A DNA stretch of 64,000 nucleotides from Sipunculus nudus (GCA_026874595.1 CM049307.1:79584643-79648642), one strand, 5' to 3'; positions 43,531 through 55,465 are shown, numbered from the stretch's first letter. Program-made: numbers and translations. Notes: a model not told the origin generated them from the sequence alone.

Positions 43531-44340
43531 ATATTTTGTCCATAGTTCAGCATTCTACTTAGGGATTTTCAGATGTGAACACATTGTGCCTTTGTAAGCA
43601 ACTCTCCTTTTATTATTTTTATTATCTGGCACCGTGACAATTTACAGACAATAAATTGGCCTATTGTTACATTTTTAACCAGTTGAACTCTTGTAATGTT
43701 GACGTGCATGTATCATTTGCTGTGGGTATTTCTTCAAATAATAGTCTATAGTGAACACATTTGATGGTATCATTGTCAACATAAGGGACTATGTCCAGTG
43801 ACTGATATTGCTGAGTGCGATAGATTTTGCACTCACATGAATATCTAAAGCCGTTCTCTGTTGTAAATTTGGAACAAAGGACAATATGAATTTTTAACTC
43901 CCAAAGTACCTGCACTGTAGTCGTTCAGGATAAACACATCACTGTACTGTGACCGTAGTTGCCAAGATACAGCACCGTGAAGCAAGAGGCCGGTTTTTAA
44001 TGTGCGCTGAATATTCATCACGCTTGCGAACAGAAAAGCGCGCATAAAAAGCGTACATGGAAAACGGGCCTTATATGTAGTTAACATACAAAGACATATT
44101 TTCTCCTTGCATGTTTGATGAAGAAAATATTTGTTGAACATTGCTAATGATTTTCTTCAACTGTTTTTTTGTGATTTTACTCTTTTTACTTGGCCTTCGT
44201 AATGGTTGATAAGTACTGGTAGATTCTGTTGACTCAACATCTGCTTGCACAGTGCGGTCAGTGCCTAGCCATCCCGTACAGAGCTTTGTTGTAATGTGAC
44301 CTGCTCTGACCGTTACTATAGGAACATAATAACACATTTA
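43531..44340 (-). other. Overlapping minus-strand frames, unidentified
   Basis: Frames at 43667-43915, 43845-44141 and 44071-44337 overlap in different phases. The last contains a basic stretch (RRPSKKSKITKKQLKKIISN) that could be the start of the CACTA-like protein or of another gene. No family assignment. The region lies directly upstream of the transposase remnant on the same strand. Confidence 0.3.
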
Positions 44341-44626
44341 TAAAGGAATGAGGTTTCTTTTAAATAAATAAGAAGCTTTGTTCAAACTTATTACTCTTTT
44401 GAGAAAAATCTGAAATGCTGTTTATCAGCTGCAAGGAAAAAGAAAACATTTTTAAAACATTTGTGTGTAAAACTTTATTCAAGACAAAAATGACGTAAAA
44501 ATATATATATTTTTTTCTTTATTGCAAACAAATGACAAATGTTATATTTATACAAATCCACATGGTTAGTCCAGTGAATATATTTACTTTTTTCAGAAAA
44601 ACCGGATGACAAGAGCTAATGTAACA

Positions 44627-44695
44627 CCTCACGCATTAAAATAACAAGTGATTCACGGGTCATGACGCTCAACTGACTTAAACAATCTGTAATGA
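44627..44695 (+). repeat. Dispersed repeat fragment (also at 48820-48890)
   Basis: Shares 'cacgcat', 'aacaagtgattcacgggtca' in diverged form, 'tgacgctca(a/g)ctgact' and 'tctgtaatg' with 48820-48890 in direct orientation over about 70 bp. Confidence 0.7.
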
Positions 44696-46079
44696 AAAAA
44701 TTTTATAGTGCAAAAAACGCAAATGCAAAATATTTCATAACTAATCCTTTTTTTTCAAATTTAGTATTTTTTAATTATTTTAATTCCTTTATTGGCCCTG
44801 ATACTCACAAAAGATAGTGTGGTTGGTTATCCTGGCTGCATTGTCCCTGATTTTTGCAGTGCAGCCTACTCCGGTTTACAGCACGTGTCTCTCTGACCAG
44901 ATGCTAGGGGTTTGTGCATAGAGAGTGGTGGCACAAGTGGCTTATTTCAAATTGCCCGCCGTCATCATCATGGTTGGGCATATTCCCAGGAATTTCGCGA
45001 ATAGTTTAAAAAATATACCAATTTTTGGACATGCAATATGACCGGTCGCCCAGGGAAGGGTTTTTTACACGGCCTTATAGGCATCTCCCCCCCCCCCCCC
45101 CCGCCCCCAGGGTAAAGCCATGTGGCCCAACCGGTATACTGCGTTTTAAAGCTATTTTGTAAGATGTTTTTCGTTAGTCATGACCGAAAATGTTGAATAT
45201 CACCTCTAACAGCTTATCACGCCGGGCTGATGAGTTCAGGTGCACTCGTCATGTGACACGTCATGTGGTTGCAAAGCAATGCTAAACATGAATGTTTTTG
45301 TGAAGGACACGTAGCTGTATTTAATTTTCCTATATAATATAAATAAAACACCTGAAGTCTGGGCCTTTTTTAGATAACTTTGAAAATAAATTCTGATATT
45401 AAACTTTGTTTATCTTAGTTTGTTGTTTATTCAGTCAAACTAGACCAAGAAAATGGGGGCTTTCCTTGTGTATCTCCTTTTTTAACCACCCTGGCCCGAA
45501 GACAATGAAGCCCAAAATAACCCTCCAAGCAGTCCTCAAGAAGCAATAGGACAACATGTCTTTGATTGGCCACAGATTAAAAAAAATACCAGTATTGTCA
45601 ATTTTGTTTGATATTATGCTTAACATACTTAAATATCAAACAAAGGGGTGTCTTTGATGCTACATCACATGATAGCTAGAGCCAACCAGAGAAAACCGGA
45701 CCATTCACTACTTAATTTCAAGCCCTGACCCCAGGTATTGTGTATAAATAAGACCATGTTTGTGCCATGCCAGCGTGAGCGTTCGATGGTTGACTGATGC
45801 AGGCAATTTGAAGAACAGCTTTAAATCGCACGAAAGAGGTCACTTGTTTAGTTACATTAGCACAAAATTTAAGGATACGAATTAAATTGTCTAGGACTTG
45901 ATAAATAAACTTAAAAAAATGCGTGAGTGACCAGATGATTTTAGTATAGAAAAAAAATTTAAAAATAGAATAAAATTGCATGAGATCATATTATATGAAC
46001 TTACTCTCTGGAGATCTGTCAGGCAGAATAAATTACTCATATTTAATACATTACTTTTATGTATTCTTTTAGACAGTAC
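44696..46079. other. No recognisable gene; poly-C at about 45087-45105
   Basis: Mixed AT-rich sequence with a C-rich tract (…ctccccc…gcccccaggg). Minus frames at 45435-45626 and 45718-45981 are unrecognised. Confidence 0.4.
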
Positions 46080-46330
46080 AGAGAAATGTGTGAAATTTCT
46101 TGTCAATCTTTTCAGTAGACTGTATAGGGAGATAGGGGGGGTGGGGGTGGGGGTAAAGCTAATATTTTTAGAAGACTGGGGGGGATCATGTCAAAACCCC
46201 TACTCCCTTTAAAATACATCTTATTTTTTGTGACTCTTACAGAGAAATGTATGATGATTCTGCCAATATTTTCAGGTGAATGTTTGGCAAAGGACGGGGG
46301 GGGGGGGGGTAAAATTATGTCAAAACCCAT
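46080..46330 (+). repeat. Two tandem units with poly-G tracts
   Basis: 'acagagaaatgtgtgaaatt' (46078) and 'acagagaaatgtatgatgat' (46240) each lead through 'caat…ttttcag' to a poly-G run (46134-46153 and 46296-46309) and 'gtcaaaacccctactc / cccatactc'. The period is about 162 bp. The G runs (gggggggtgggggtgggggt) could form a G-quadruplex on the plus strand. Confidence 0.7.
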
Positions 46331-47796
46331 ACTCAGCTATACAAAATCCTTATCTTATGTATCAAGCAAAATAAATAAAATGAGAATGTAAGTCTTGTTA
46401 TAATGTTTTGCAAAGCAATTCAGTGATCATGTTGGTTAATGTGTAATTTAGAGTTTTTTTTTTTTCAAAACCCTATTTTACAATATTTGGCGCAAATCAT
46501 AAACAAAGGTAATATTCTAAACTTTCTGGTGTATAGATGAGGTGTACTTTTAAAATAATAATGATTATATAATGAAAGGTGGTGCTGTTTGAGAGTAATT
46601 GTGTTTCCTATAAAGTGGAATTGATTGGCTCAAATTTTGATCTTCCGCAAAAACATTATTCAAGATTAACTTTGAAGTCAACTAGTAATTTTTGCATTGG
46701 AAACGCTAAATTTGATCGTTTATGGTCATTATATCATTTATATTGGTTATCCAATGACATAAGCCCAAGTTTACATATCTACAGGGGCGTCAATATATGT
46801 GTGCGTGTGTGTGTGTGTGAGGGTGTGCTTGTGCGTGTGTGTGTGTGAGAAGGTGTGTGTATGTTTGTCTGTGAGTCATTCCCCACCCCGGAAGATAAAT
46901 TGACGCCACTGCATATCTACTTATTACAGATTGAAAAAAAATTCTGGAAATAAGGCATTATAGATAAGCCATTGAAAAACCTTCTAAAATGCACATTTAC
47001 CCAAAAAAAAAATTCCCCTCCATACTGATTTCTACAAAGAAAAATTCTAATCCTTACGTAGATGCTGGACCAGTTCAGAGCTTATTTGAAATAACACTTT
47101 ACAGCAAAGGTTTAGTATCACCGAAAACCGTGTTTAGACATACAAATGTCACTTTTAGATTAGTTGATGTTACATTGGTAACATATAACATATACATATC
47201 TTTAAATGAAAATCAAAGGTTATACAAACACTGTCTGATACTGGATCTTAGTCCCTTTCAAGTACTACGTGAAGACACTTGAGGTGTATTGATAATATTA
47301 GCGAAAGCCCCCAAGGAGAAATAATACTGACCCTGAATATTTTATCTCCTCTGAATGTCAAATATATTTTCATGGTCACACTTTTGATTATAGCTCTAGT
47401 TTCCTAAATGGAGTTACTCAGTAAAAAATCTTGTCCATAAATTTTGCAATCGATGCATAGAATGATGCTTCAGTGTAAAACTCGAGAGGTCTTGACCTTA
47501 TATTAAAATAATTTGCCCCATGTCCTGTGCCGTGGAAAATAAATAATTAGATTTCTTTAATGTTCTTTTCTTTCCTCTCCTCCGTTGTGGCTTACATTCA
47601 GACCCGCTTGTGGTTTTGCCGTCTATCCGAGCCTTCAGTGCTTGCTGTTTTTTTTCTTGGGATTTGTTCTGTGAACTGTCCAAGTGCATTTAACAATGTG
47701 ACCTTGATGAAATGTTCTGTGACCAGTTCAAAAAGGTTTAACAGACAATCGTCTGCGAGTTGAGCTTCATTCTCTATCTCATCAGAAGAACCGAAA
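46331..47796. other. No confident gene; GT-rich tract at 46797-46862
   Basis: Plus frames at 46579-46848 and 46989-47282 and a basic minus frame at 47498-47689 are unrecognised. The GT-rich tract is an interrupted microsatellite. Confidence 0.35.
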
Positions 47797-48180
47797 AGGT
47801 AGCCCTGCCTGGGCTTTAGTATTTGCGTTTACTAATAAAATACTTAAAAAAAAACATGATTCCATTTACCGATAGACTTTACTCAGTGCCAGCTCTTATC
47901 ACTAAAGCCCTGTAAAGTCCGTATGGTGAATCCCTGAAATTTGCATATTAAGGCGTCACAAGGCTCTTTGAGGACCTGACGATTTCCCCGTATTTGCATA
48001 TCAGGCCGTCACACCTCATGTGAGTGGCATCGTTGCTATGAGAGCGCCAACAGCGGTCCCACAGCTTGACCCGCTTGGTAACATTCGCACTGAAATCATG
48101 ATTTCAGGTATTCCAAACATGGACCTTAGTGTCCTACGATATATCTCTGCTGAGCGAATATTACCGTCTGTGGGCCAAAT
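47797..48180 (-). repeat. Dispersed repeat, copy Y (inverted relative of 23232-23669)
   Basis: The reverse complement of this stretch matches copy X through most of its length. Here a stretch 'catgatttcaggtattccaa' replaces part of X's sequence, and no 11-bp flanking direct repeat was found. A 61-codon minus frame is not conserved as a protein in copy X. Confidence 0.75.
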
Positions 48181-49074
48181 GTAAGTGAATATTGTAGACA
48201 CTATCGCAACAATTTTGTACCGACAGGTCCAGTAAAATTCCTTTTGTCGAGATGAAAGGAGCGGCTGGCAGCTTTTTCTTGAACCCGTGTATTAACTGTC
48301 AAATTGCACTAGTCGTGCACCTGAATATATCGCGCTGATTGGCTGAGCCAGAATTTGTTAGGCCTACTGTCAAAAAGGATGGTCCGATAAACATTAACAC
48401 TGAGGCTGAGGGTTATAGTTTCTAAAGTCTCGCCGAACTCAACATAAGCGACGGCCTTAAATATTAAGACAAATAAAATGGGAATATAAGTAGCCGATTG
48501 GAAGCCCTGAATAGGCGATGACTATAGTTTGAATGAACCATGTTGGTTTTGAAAAAGATTCTGGGAAAGACCATTGCTGACGTCACTGGAAATGACCTTA
48601 GTTCAGCGAGGCGGTGTTGTGGCGCTGACCGTCCGGGAACCGGCCAAGATTACCAGTCCATGAAATAAGAGGGTTAGATAAGGGTAAATTAGTTATATGA
48701 GTTGCCGCAAGATGGCGGTACCAATATTAAGTGCGATACATTGCGGGAACGTTTGATTTCTCTATCAGAAGCAACAATTAAGTCAGAACTATTTCATGGA
48801 CTGAGCCAGTCTATAACACATCACGCATAAAAATATCAAGTGACCCACGGGTTATGACGCTCAGCTGACTTTAACGGTCTGTAATGTTGAAAACAATTAA
48901 AACGGTCATTACTAACATAATATAAGTCACAGTGACTTACCTTTTGATTCGCAAGGAGGCTTACAAAAGACCAACCCTAGATATAAAGTAAAACATTTAA
49001 TGATTTGTGCCTTGTTAACACCTGATCAGCCGTAATTTCTAATGATAAACAAGTCATAGACCCTATTATCATGT
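48181..49074. other. No gene; short inverted repeat and repeat fragment
   Basis: Contains a 14-bp perfect inverted repeat cagtccatgaaata (48654-48667 and 48790-48803) and the 48820-48890 dispersed repeat fragment. The interval between may be a small unclassified element. Confidence 0.45.
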
Positions 49075-49700
49075 TTCCAAGAACATTTGCCCAGGACCTT
49101 CTAGAATGTTACGTTAGAAGATTAAACGCCTAATTGATACAATTTGGGTCCCGACTGACTGTCTGGGTGCTCAAAATTGTGTTTTCGGCCCTAAGTTGCA
49201 TAATATAGGTCACTCAAGGACACTTCTGTATGTTGTGTTAGAAGATTCTAGGCCAAACAGATACGATCTGTGCTCATCTGACATATAGGGTGCCCATATG
49301 ACTTTTTTCCTGTACTCCAATAATATAGGTCACAGTGAACCAAAATCCTGTTTTCCAAGGACATTTCCCCAGGACCTCCCAGAATGTCGTCAAAATATTC
49401 TTGGCCTAATTGATATCATTTTGGCCTCGTTTGACAGTTTTGATGCTCAAAATGATGATTTCGGCCTGTAGTTCGCAGAATATAGGTCACTTTTACCTAA
49501 TTTTAAGTTTCCAAGGAGATCTGCCCAGAACCTCCATGGATGTGGCGCTACAAGATGTGCTTACATGACCTCTTTTTCCTATAAGTTGCATAATATAGAT
49601 TATGATGACCTTATTCCATATTTCTAAGGACATTTGCCTAGAACTTCCTTGAGTTTTACGTTATAACATTCTAGGCCCAATGAGTAAAGTTGAACATGCA
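49075..49700 (+). repeat. About 145-bp imperfect tandem repeats, copy 2
   Basis: About five diverged units with the same key words as 10281-10800 ('ttccaaggacatttcccca', 'attct(t/a)ggcctaa', 'atgatgatttcggcc'). The last two and a half units align directly with copy 1, and the first two have no counterpart there. Confidence 0.7.
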
Positions 49701-49846
49701 CTCTTATTATAATTTTCTCTTGTATACCATTTGAGTCCTGGTAACCTCATTTATAATTTGTTAAATTGAATTTGTTTTTATTCCCTGCCTTAAAATACAC
49801 ATTACTTTGAGTATTGGTACCACTACTGCGAGTACTGTAGTATTAC

Positions 49847-50100
49847 TTGCGACAAAACATGACTGATCTGTCACAACAATGCAACGATCACCTAAAAATT
49901 CATAACATTATTGATAAACATCTCCTAAACCGCTTAATTGACAATAAAGTCAATACTCGCCTGACAAAACTTACAAGTCAATGTGAGTCAAAAGATTTCA
50001 AAAAGCTCCCTTATTTCTGGCTTCTAATAACTCCTCCTGTTAGGGGTCACATAAAAATAAAGGTCAACACAAAAAAGGAAATAACATTGAAACAATGACA
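49847..50100 (+). pseudogene. Internally deleted MULE-type transposase, copy 2
   Basis: An 83-codon frame joins the N-terminal segment (SQQCNDHLKIHNIIDKHLL) directly to the linker segment (NKVNTRLTKLTSQCESKDF…TPPVRGHIK). In copy 1 these are separated by about 815 bp containing the TTNNRxESxN core. The junction lies in 'attg', present at both breakpoints in copy 1 (about 11016 and 11831), so a short-homology deletion is likely. Confidence 0.75.
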
Positions 50101-50284
50101 TCCAGAACAGTAAACGAAATCCATTAGACAAACAGTCTATTACAACCTTATATTAAATGCTAATCGATGATCTGATAAAAAAAAAAAAGCCAGAACCATA
50201 ACAGTCTCTACCAATTAACTCAAGAAGCCATTTCCAGAAATTCAGGTTCTTCAAGATCCAGTGATTATCAGGAAACTAATAAGT

Positions 50285-50600
50285 AGCTCCACCAAAGGGG
50301 AAATTTTTGGTCAAATCCTGCACAACGCAGCTGGTCATTAGCCGACTGTGACCAATGTGAATAAAGATTTGTACGACATAACCAGCCCATGCATATCTGT
50401 GTATGACAGCCTTTATGACACAGTAACACCTAGGACGAAAATGCTGGCAGCAACCTTGGTGAATACAAATGAAAAGATGATGATAATACACATCAAGAAT
50501 TTCAGAAGCAGAAGGAGGGTGGGACTGTGGACTCTTTGTCATATCATCTGTCACATCGATATATTGTGGCAAAGATCCAGCAGTCATTGTATATGATCAA
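50285..50600 (+). pseudogene. Ulp1-type protease remnant, copy 2
   Basis: The frame reads QILHNAAGH, a stop (TAG where Trp is expected), then PTVTNVNKDLYDITSPCISV, YDSLYDTVTPRTK and, after a slip, EGGWDCGLFVISSVTS. The Cys motif DCGLF is better preserved than in copy 1 (DCLLF), while the HW motif is broken. So the two copies have independent as well as shared damage. Confidence 0.75.
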
Positions 50601-50699
50601 AAATTGATGAGAAGCAATAAATTGGAAAGCTTTGAAAAACAAGAATTAAACCTTTTTCCTTAAATAAGTAATACCATTTCCTCTAACACAAGAGGCAGC

Positions 50700-50905
50700 A
50701 CAAAAAGACGTTCTTTAACAGTCCCCGTTTACTGTACATGAAGGTAGCCCGACAATGGAGAAGAAAGAATGATTCAATGTTGCACCTGCCCAGGCTGTTT
50801 CAGTCAGACCTGCCTCTCAGTTAAGAAAGAGGTCTTCAAACTCCCTTACCTAAGCAATTATTGGAAATGCAGAACCTGTTCATCTTTTGTACACTAAATG
50901 ATTTA
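50700..50905 (+). pseudogene. PHD-like finger remnant, copy 2
   Basis: Matches copy 1 at 12605-12780, including the identical in-frame TGA and TAG in 'tgtacatgaaggtagcccga'. The C-x2-C and later ligands are partly kept (FNVAPAQ frame versus MIQCCTC frame). Confidence 0.6.
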
Positions 50906-52225
50906 TACGTTATGTCTTTATTCAAATTAAAAGGGTCATCAAACTGGAATGAAAATGGTAATATAGCATTAACTGTACTCCCCGAGTCCTAATGATTTGT
51001 AGTTTCAATATATACACAGGATGTCTCTAAATATCACAGGAATTGGTGTTGAACAGAGACTTTGGTGGATTCGAGACTTCCGCGTGTCCGTTGAGTTCCT
51101 GACCATCTGCTACAACTGGCGACGAAGCTAGTAGGTGAGGGCATTTTCCTTGTCGATTAGCGATTTTCTGTTAATTCTGAAACTTTGTTGTCAACTTCGC
51201 CCGGCGGCCGTCTGCACCTGCGATTTGTCAGTAGCTCGGCCCCGGTCGGTCTCTTGTTCGCTTGTTGACCCCCCGATATTTGGTCACTAATTCCCGTTTT
51301 GGAGCTATATTATTGTATTTTCCCGGTAGTTTTAGGGTATTTAGCTGCTCTCATATTTTTTTCCCACCTATCCCCACTTTGGCCCACCTAGTGTCTTGCT
51401 TTTTTGGCGAAGTTGTTCATCAGTTTGCATCTGATGAAGAGATTATTTTAACATTGGTTCAGTATTATTGGTGATTATTGCTTGCATTGAGGGGACATTT
51501 TGTGCTAGATTTCAGTTCTGTACCGATTTTCATGGGATTTTAGGCCTTTGTTCATACTTGTTGTGGTCCATGACGTGCTGCCACCTCCCTGCGTTTTATG
51601 CAACTATTACTTAGCCTTTTCTCTTTTCAGTTTATCACTCCGTCCTGTGCTGCTATCTGCCAACCATTAGTGTAACTATATCTTGCATGCTTTTTTAATT
51701 GTGGTTCTGTCGTGCAAGATACTCTGATAGACACTGGAGCAGACTTTAGTTTTGTGGCGGAAGAACTCTTGTCTGATCTATAAGTACAGTCATCAGAAGT
51801 CCCAATATCATGTAAAGGCGTTAGTGGCGAATCTGTGGCTGTTATAGTTGAACTTATACAGTATTTTTATTTGGCGCAGTAACGAGTGAGACATCATCGT
51901 TTTCTTGTTGTTCGTTGACTGTGGTAATAATGAAATTACGGACTGACCTCATCAAATTATTAAGACCAGTAACTTTGATTATTAAGTGGAGCCTCCCCGG
52001 GAGCTCAAGGCGACGATCCGCCCAGCCAGTTCAGTAATCCGGGGCAACAAGTGAGGTCTGGTTACGTGTGGCTAATACTAACAGTACACTCGAAACCCTG
52101 AATACCGGAGAATAAACTGCTACATTGTATCCTGATATATTTATTCTTTCCCAACCATCAGTACTTGGAATCAATGGTGACAGGAGCGGAGGTAACTCCA
52201 AATCTGGGGGACAATTTAAATGACC

Positions 52226-52905
52226 ACGAAAGCTAAGAAATGACTGAACTGATCAATCAGTATGCCGACTTGTTTTGGAACCGAAGTCGAAAATTCCTGT
52301 TGTCGATGTAGGGGTAATGCACGCGATAACCTTAAAACCCGGGGTAGCGCCATGGGAAATGAGATCCGTTCCTCATTCAATGCACCCAAAAACCGGGGAT
52401 TGAGGATTACCAGATCGTCTGGGTGGAACCAGATATTTTTCAACCATAGATCTGAATCTGGCTGTCATTAAATGCCATGCAGGAGCAAGACCGCCCCTTG
52501 ACAAGTTTCGTAGTGCCATGGGGACAGTTTTGGTAAAAGCAGGGGTATCCGTTCGACCTCATGAGAGCTTATAAAGATTTATGTACGTAGTTCTGGGCGA
52601 ATGCAAGTACAGAGACGCTTTGTGTTACCTGGATAACATTCTGGTGTGGAGCGGCGATTTGAATTAACACTATGGAGGTGTTACAAAAGTTTAAGGTCGC
52701 CGGGTTATTGCTTGCCCTTCAGAATTTTACATGTGTCACTGACAAGGTCGAGTATCTCGGACAAGTGTTTTCAATGGATGTTTGTCAATTCATGAAGCAC
52801 GAGTCAAACAGATAAAGGAACTTCCTCGGCCTAAAGATGTTCATGAACTCCGCAAGGCATTAGGAGCATTTGCGTTCAACGATGGTTGCCAGGTATGGCA
52901 GATGT
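52226..52905 (+). pseudogene. Gypsy reverse-transcriptase remnant
   Basis: Segments: RPPLDKFRSAMGTVLVKAG; YLDNILVWSGD; MEVLQKFKVAGLLLALQNFT followed by DKVEYLGQVFS; and HEARVKQIKELPRPKDVHEL. The YLDD active site is YLDN, so the second catalytic Asp is lost. Multiple frame changes. The fingers domain is largely missing. Confidence 0.75.
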
Positions 52906-53035
52906 TGCAAATCCGCTGTACAACGCATCGGAAAAGTACGGAAAGCGGAAACTAGTTTAGACGCGGGTAATGGAAACCGCTTTCACTACACTGTAAAATC
53001 AAGTCGGGAATGCAATTGCTTTTAAACTTATAGAC

Positions 53036-53515
53036 TTTTAACCTAAAATTGTGCTCGTTACGGATGCCAGCGACGATGGTGTTGGGGCAGTGTTTGCCAA
53101 AAGTATTGTTTCGGATGACGGGTCCCCAACATTAGCACCAGTTGCTTTTTTCATCAAACGATGAACAGCGGCGGTATACGACAACCAAGAAGAAACTGTT
53201 AGCCGTAATTTTTGCTGTAAGAACGTTCAGGATATGTTTGAATTAACATTCTGACCCTATAACAGGTCACCGTGCACACGGCTGGCTTAATAGCCTTGAT
53301 ATAAATGATCAAGAGGGTCGTCGAGCACGTTCGGTAGAATATCTCCAGGATTTTACCTTCAACGTGATCCACAAGGCAGAGAAAAACCCTGAAATGGCCA
53401 TGGCCGACAATCTCTCATGCGTTTGTGCCGATGGGAATGTTATTGCTTCCATCGTAACCAACATACCGAACAGAGATAATCTCAGCTGGGACTCTCGAGG
53501 AAGATTTCCCTTGAT
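53036..53515 (+). pseudogene. Gypsy RNase H remnant, copy 2
   Basis: PKIVLVTDASDDGVGAVFAK starts with the first catalytic Asp (TDAS). After a slip come KKLLAVIFAVRTFR, then HRAHGWLNSLDIN and FTFNVIHKAEKNPEMAMADN. The TDH region is shifted. Homologous to 14680-15108. Confidence 0.8.
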
Positions 53516-53576
53516 ATGTAGTACTTTTACCTGTTTAGCAAAAAAAAACTGATTTTTATGCTTTTCGCTGATCATA

Positions 53577-53735
53577 TAACATTCGTCCGGCCATCCGGCC
53601 GTCTATCCGTTAACAAGGTACAAATCGTATCCACTGGACCTGGAATCTTCTAAGTTTCCATCCAGAGAGGTCTATGAAAAATCTCCTTGAAAACCTGGAA
53701 ATTCTGAGGAGGAAAAGGGAAATCTGTTAAAATCT
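53577..53735 (-). repeat. Dispersed repeat, inverted relative of 38690-39165
   Basis: The reverse complement carries '(t)ttccaggttttcaaggaga', 'tttttcatagacctctctgg', 'cttagaagattccaggtcc' and 'gtacctt gttaacgg', ending in the gac/ggc-rich tail. It abuts the RNase H end of gypsy copy 2. Confidence 0.7.
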
Positions 53736-54714
53736 TTTATTTGTGGTTTACAAGAAAAAAAATGTGACATTATCCCACATGAGTTAAAGCCTTTCATGGC
53801 ATGAAATCTGTCTTATAATGTTTATGATTCTCAAACAAATATTTTAAAAAATATAAGATGTACAATAATGAGGTATAATAAGGACAATTTTTGAAATCAT
53901 GGTATCTGCCTGAAATCAAATTCAGAAGTATTCTGCATGACATCGAGATATCGGCCAAGTCGACCTTATTTTGTTGACATGATACCCAATGTATTGTCTT
54001 ATTGTAAATAAAAGTGTGAACAGCCTGGTTGTATAAATAAATTGTACGTATGGTATTTGCGTATAACCACGTAGTCCTGATCCTCATTTTGCCCAACTTG
54101 CCTAATCTTTTATGCAACTGTATTTATTTAATATTCTTGGTTGTTCGTATAAATGTTGTGTATCTTTGTATAATTATCTTTTGTTAACTGTTTTATTACA
54201 TCTAGGGTCTCCATTGGTGCACTATGTTTGACTCGAGCCATAAAGTTACAAAATAAATACAAGGTTACACATGATTAACTTTTCTGCTCACGGTATCAGG
54301 TGTTGCGACTGAGGAAGAATTAAGAATAATACATGATCGGTCGATCCACCGTTGGCGCAAACCCCATCGGCCGATGGGCCAGGTCGACCGATAGCGCGTG
54401 ACACACACACACACACCCTCATACACACACACATATATATATACAAAAAACATGACAAAGTGATCAATAAATATATATGATACATCATATGTTACTTCTA
54501 CAAGAAAAATTTCAATGCATATGTGGTGCTATTTATAAATACTGCAATTTTATGGAATAAAGGTTATATTAATTTATATTCATATATAAGGTACGTGTTA
54601 ATACCAAATTATTTCGCCATGAGTTTACAATATGATTTAAATAAAGTAAATAACTGCAAGTGTGTATTTCCATTATTTTTAATACTGATAATATGTAACA
54701 TGTCCTCCATGCAG
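53736..54714. other. No confident gene; possible exon at 54305-54391
   Basis: A plus frame at 54305-54391 (ATEEELRIIHDRSIHRWRKP) is open and compositionally coding-like just upstream of the IS630-like exons, but not recognised. Short (AC)n and (AT)n tracts at 54403-54440. Confidence 0.35.
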
Positions 54715-55057
54715 ATGTTCCATTCAGGGAGGGCACGCTTCTCGTTGATCTGAAAGAGTTGGCGAAGAGCAACCAGCCGGAGCGGTACATCACGGATACG
54801 ATTGCCGAGGAGAGCGGCCACACGGTAAAAAAATAAAATATCAATCCTGCATGCTTGTGTATGTGGTATTTTGTAAGATTATTGTCCCGATATTTGTAGT
54901 TGTAATTGTTTTAATTATATAGATACATGTTCTTTTATTCAATACGTTTATGCAGGTTCTAAGGCTACCTCCGTACCATGCCAACCTCAATCCCATTGAG
55001 CTATGCTGGGCGTCAGTGAAGAAGTACGTGGCCCCCCATAACGCCACGGGAAGATAG
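54715..55057 (+). pseudogene. IS630/Tc1-like (DDE_3) transposase, last two exons of the DDE domain
   Basis: Exon 54715-54824 (acceptor atgcag, donor g|gtaaaa): DVPFREGTLLVDLKELAKSN, then QPERYITDTIAEESGHT. Exon from 54956 (acceptor atgcag): VLRLPPYHANLNPIELCWAS and VKKYVAPHNATG, then a stop at 55055-55057. LPPYH..LNPIE..W is the C-terminal DDE signature with the third catalytic Glu intact. One base earlier the frame would continue KIDTAQEPLAEAKNKF, so the stop comes from a one-base indel. The family cuts and pastes into TA sites. Related to 21717-21882. Confidence 0.8.
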
Positions 55058-55358
55058 ATACCGCACAGGAGCCTTTAGCAGAAGCCAAAAACAAATTCAC
55101 AAACGGTGGTTTACCACTTGATCACAATTTTAGAGGGTGTTTGTTGTGAGACCCGTTCTATCATTGTACTTGTACAACATTTTGATATATATATATCATA
55201 TATATATATTGATAAAACACAGGAAAAAGTTACAACACATGTGCCCTCAAAAACTGTAGGTGTAATATTTAAGTGAGTTATTTAATAATTGGACATATAT
55301 ATATAATTATTAATGTTATTATTATTATTATTATTATTATTATAATTATTATAGCTAG

Positions 55359-55465
55359 ACACCACTGCCTGCAGATATATACTGTTCGTTACATGATGGC
55401 GGTGACGAGGACTGGCTGGGCTGTGACACTTGTGATGCGTGGTATCACAAAACATGCCTAGATAG
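55359..55465 (+). CDS. PHD-finger exon downstream of the IS630-like transposase
   Basis: Between an acceptor-like gctag and a donor (gatag|gtatt), the frame reads PADIYCSLHDGGDEDWLGCD, then TCDAWYHKTCLDR. C-x(3)-H/D…W-x2-C-x2-C-x2-W-x-H-x2-C is the PHD pattern, typically binding methylated histone H3 tails. It lies 300 bp after the transposase end, same strand, with consistent splice sites, so it probably encodes a C-terminal PHD finger of that transposase. The remaining zinc ligands would be in a further exon that I did not find. Confidence 0.7.

Larger units (their letters stand above)
51055..53515 (+). mobile_element. Ty3/gypsy fragment, copy 2
   Basis: The order is: LTR end followed by ACTGGCGACGA (about 51113-51123, likely primer-binding site), leader, protease LIDTGADFSF (51733-51785), start of reverse transcriptase (MTELINQYADLFW, about 52240), palm with YLDNILVWS (52626), RT connection (ELPRPKDVHELRKALGAF) and RNase H (TDASDDGVGAVF at about 53060 to 53515). 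No integrase or 3' LTR. Compared with copy 1 it retains much more reverse transcriptase. Confidence 0.75.
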
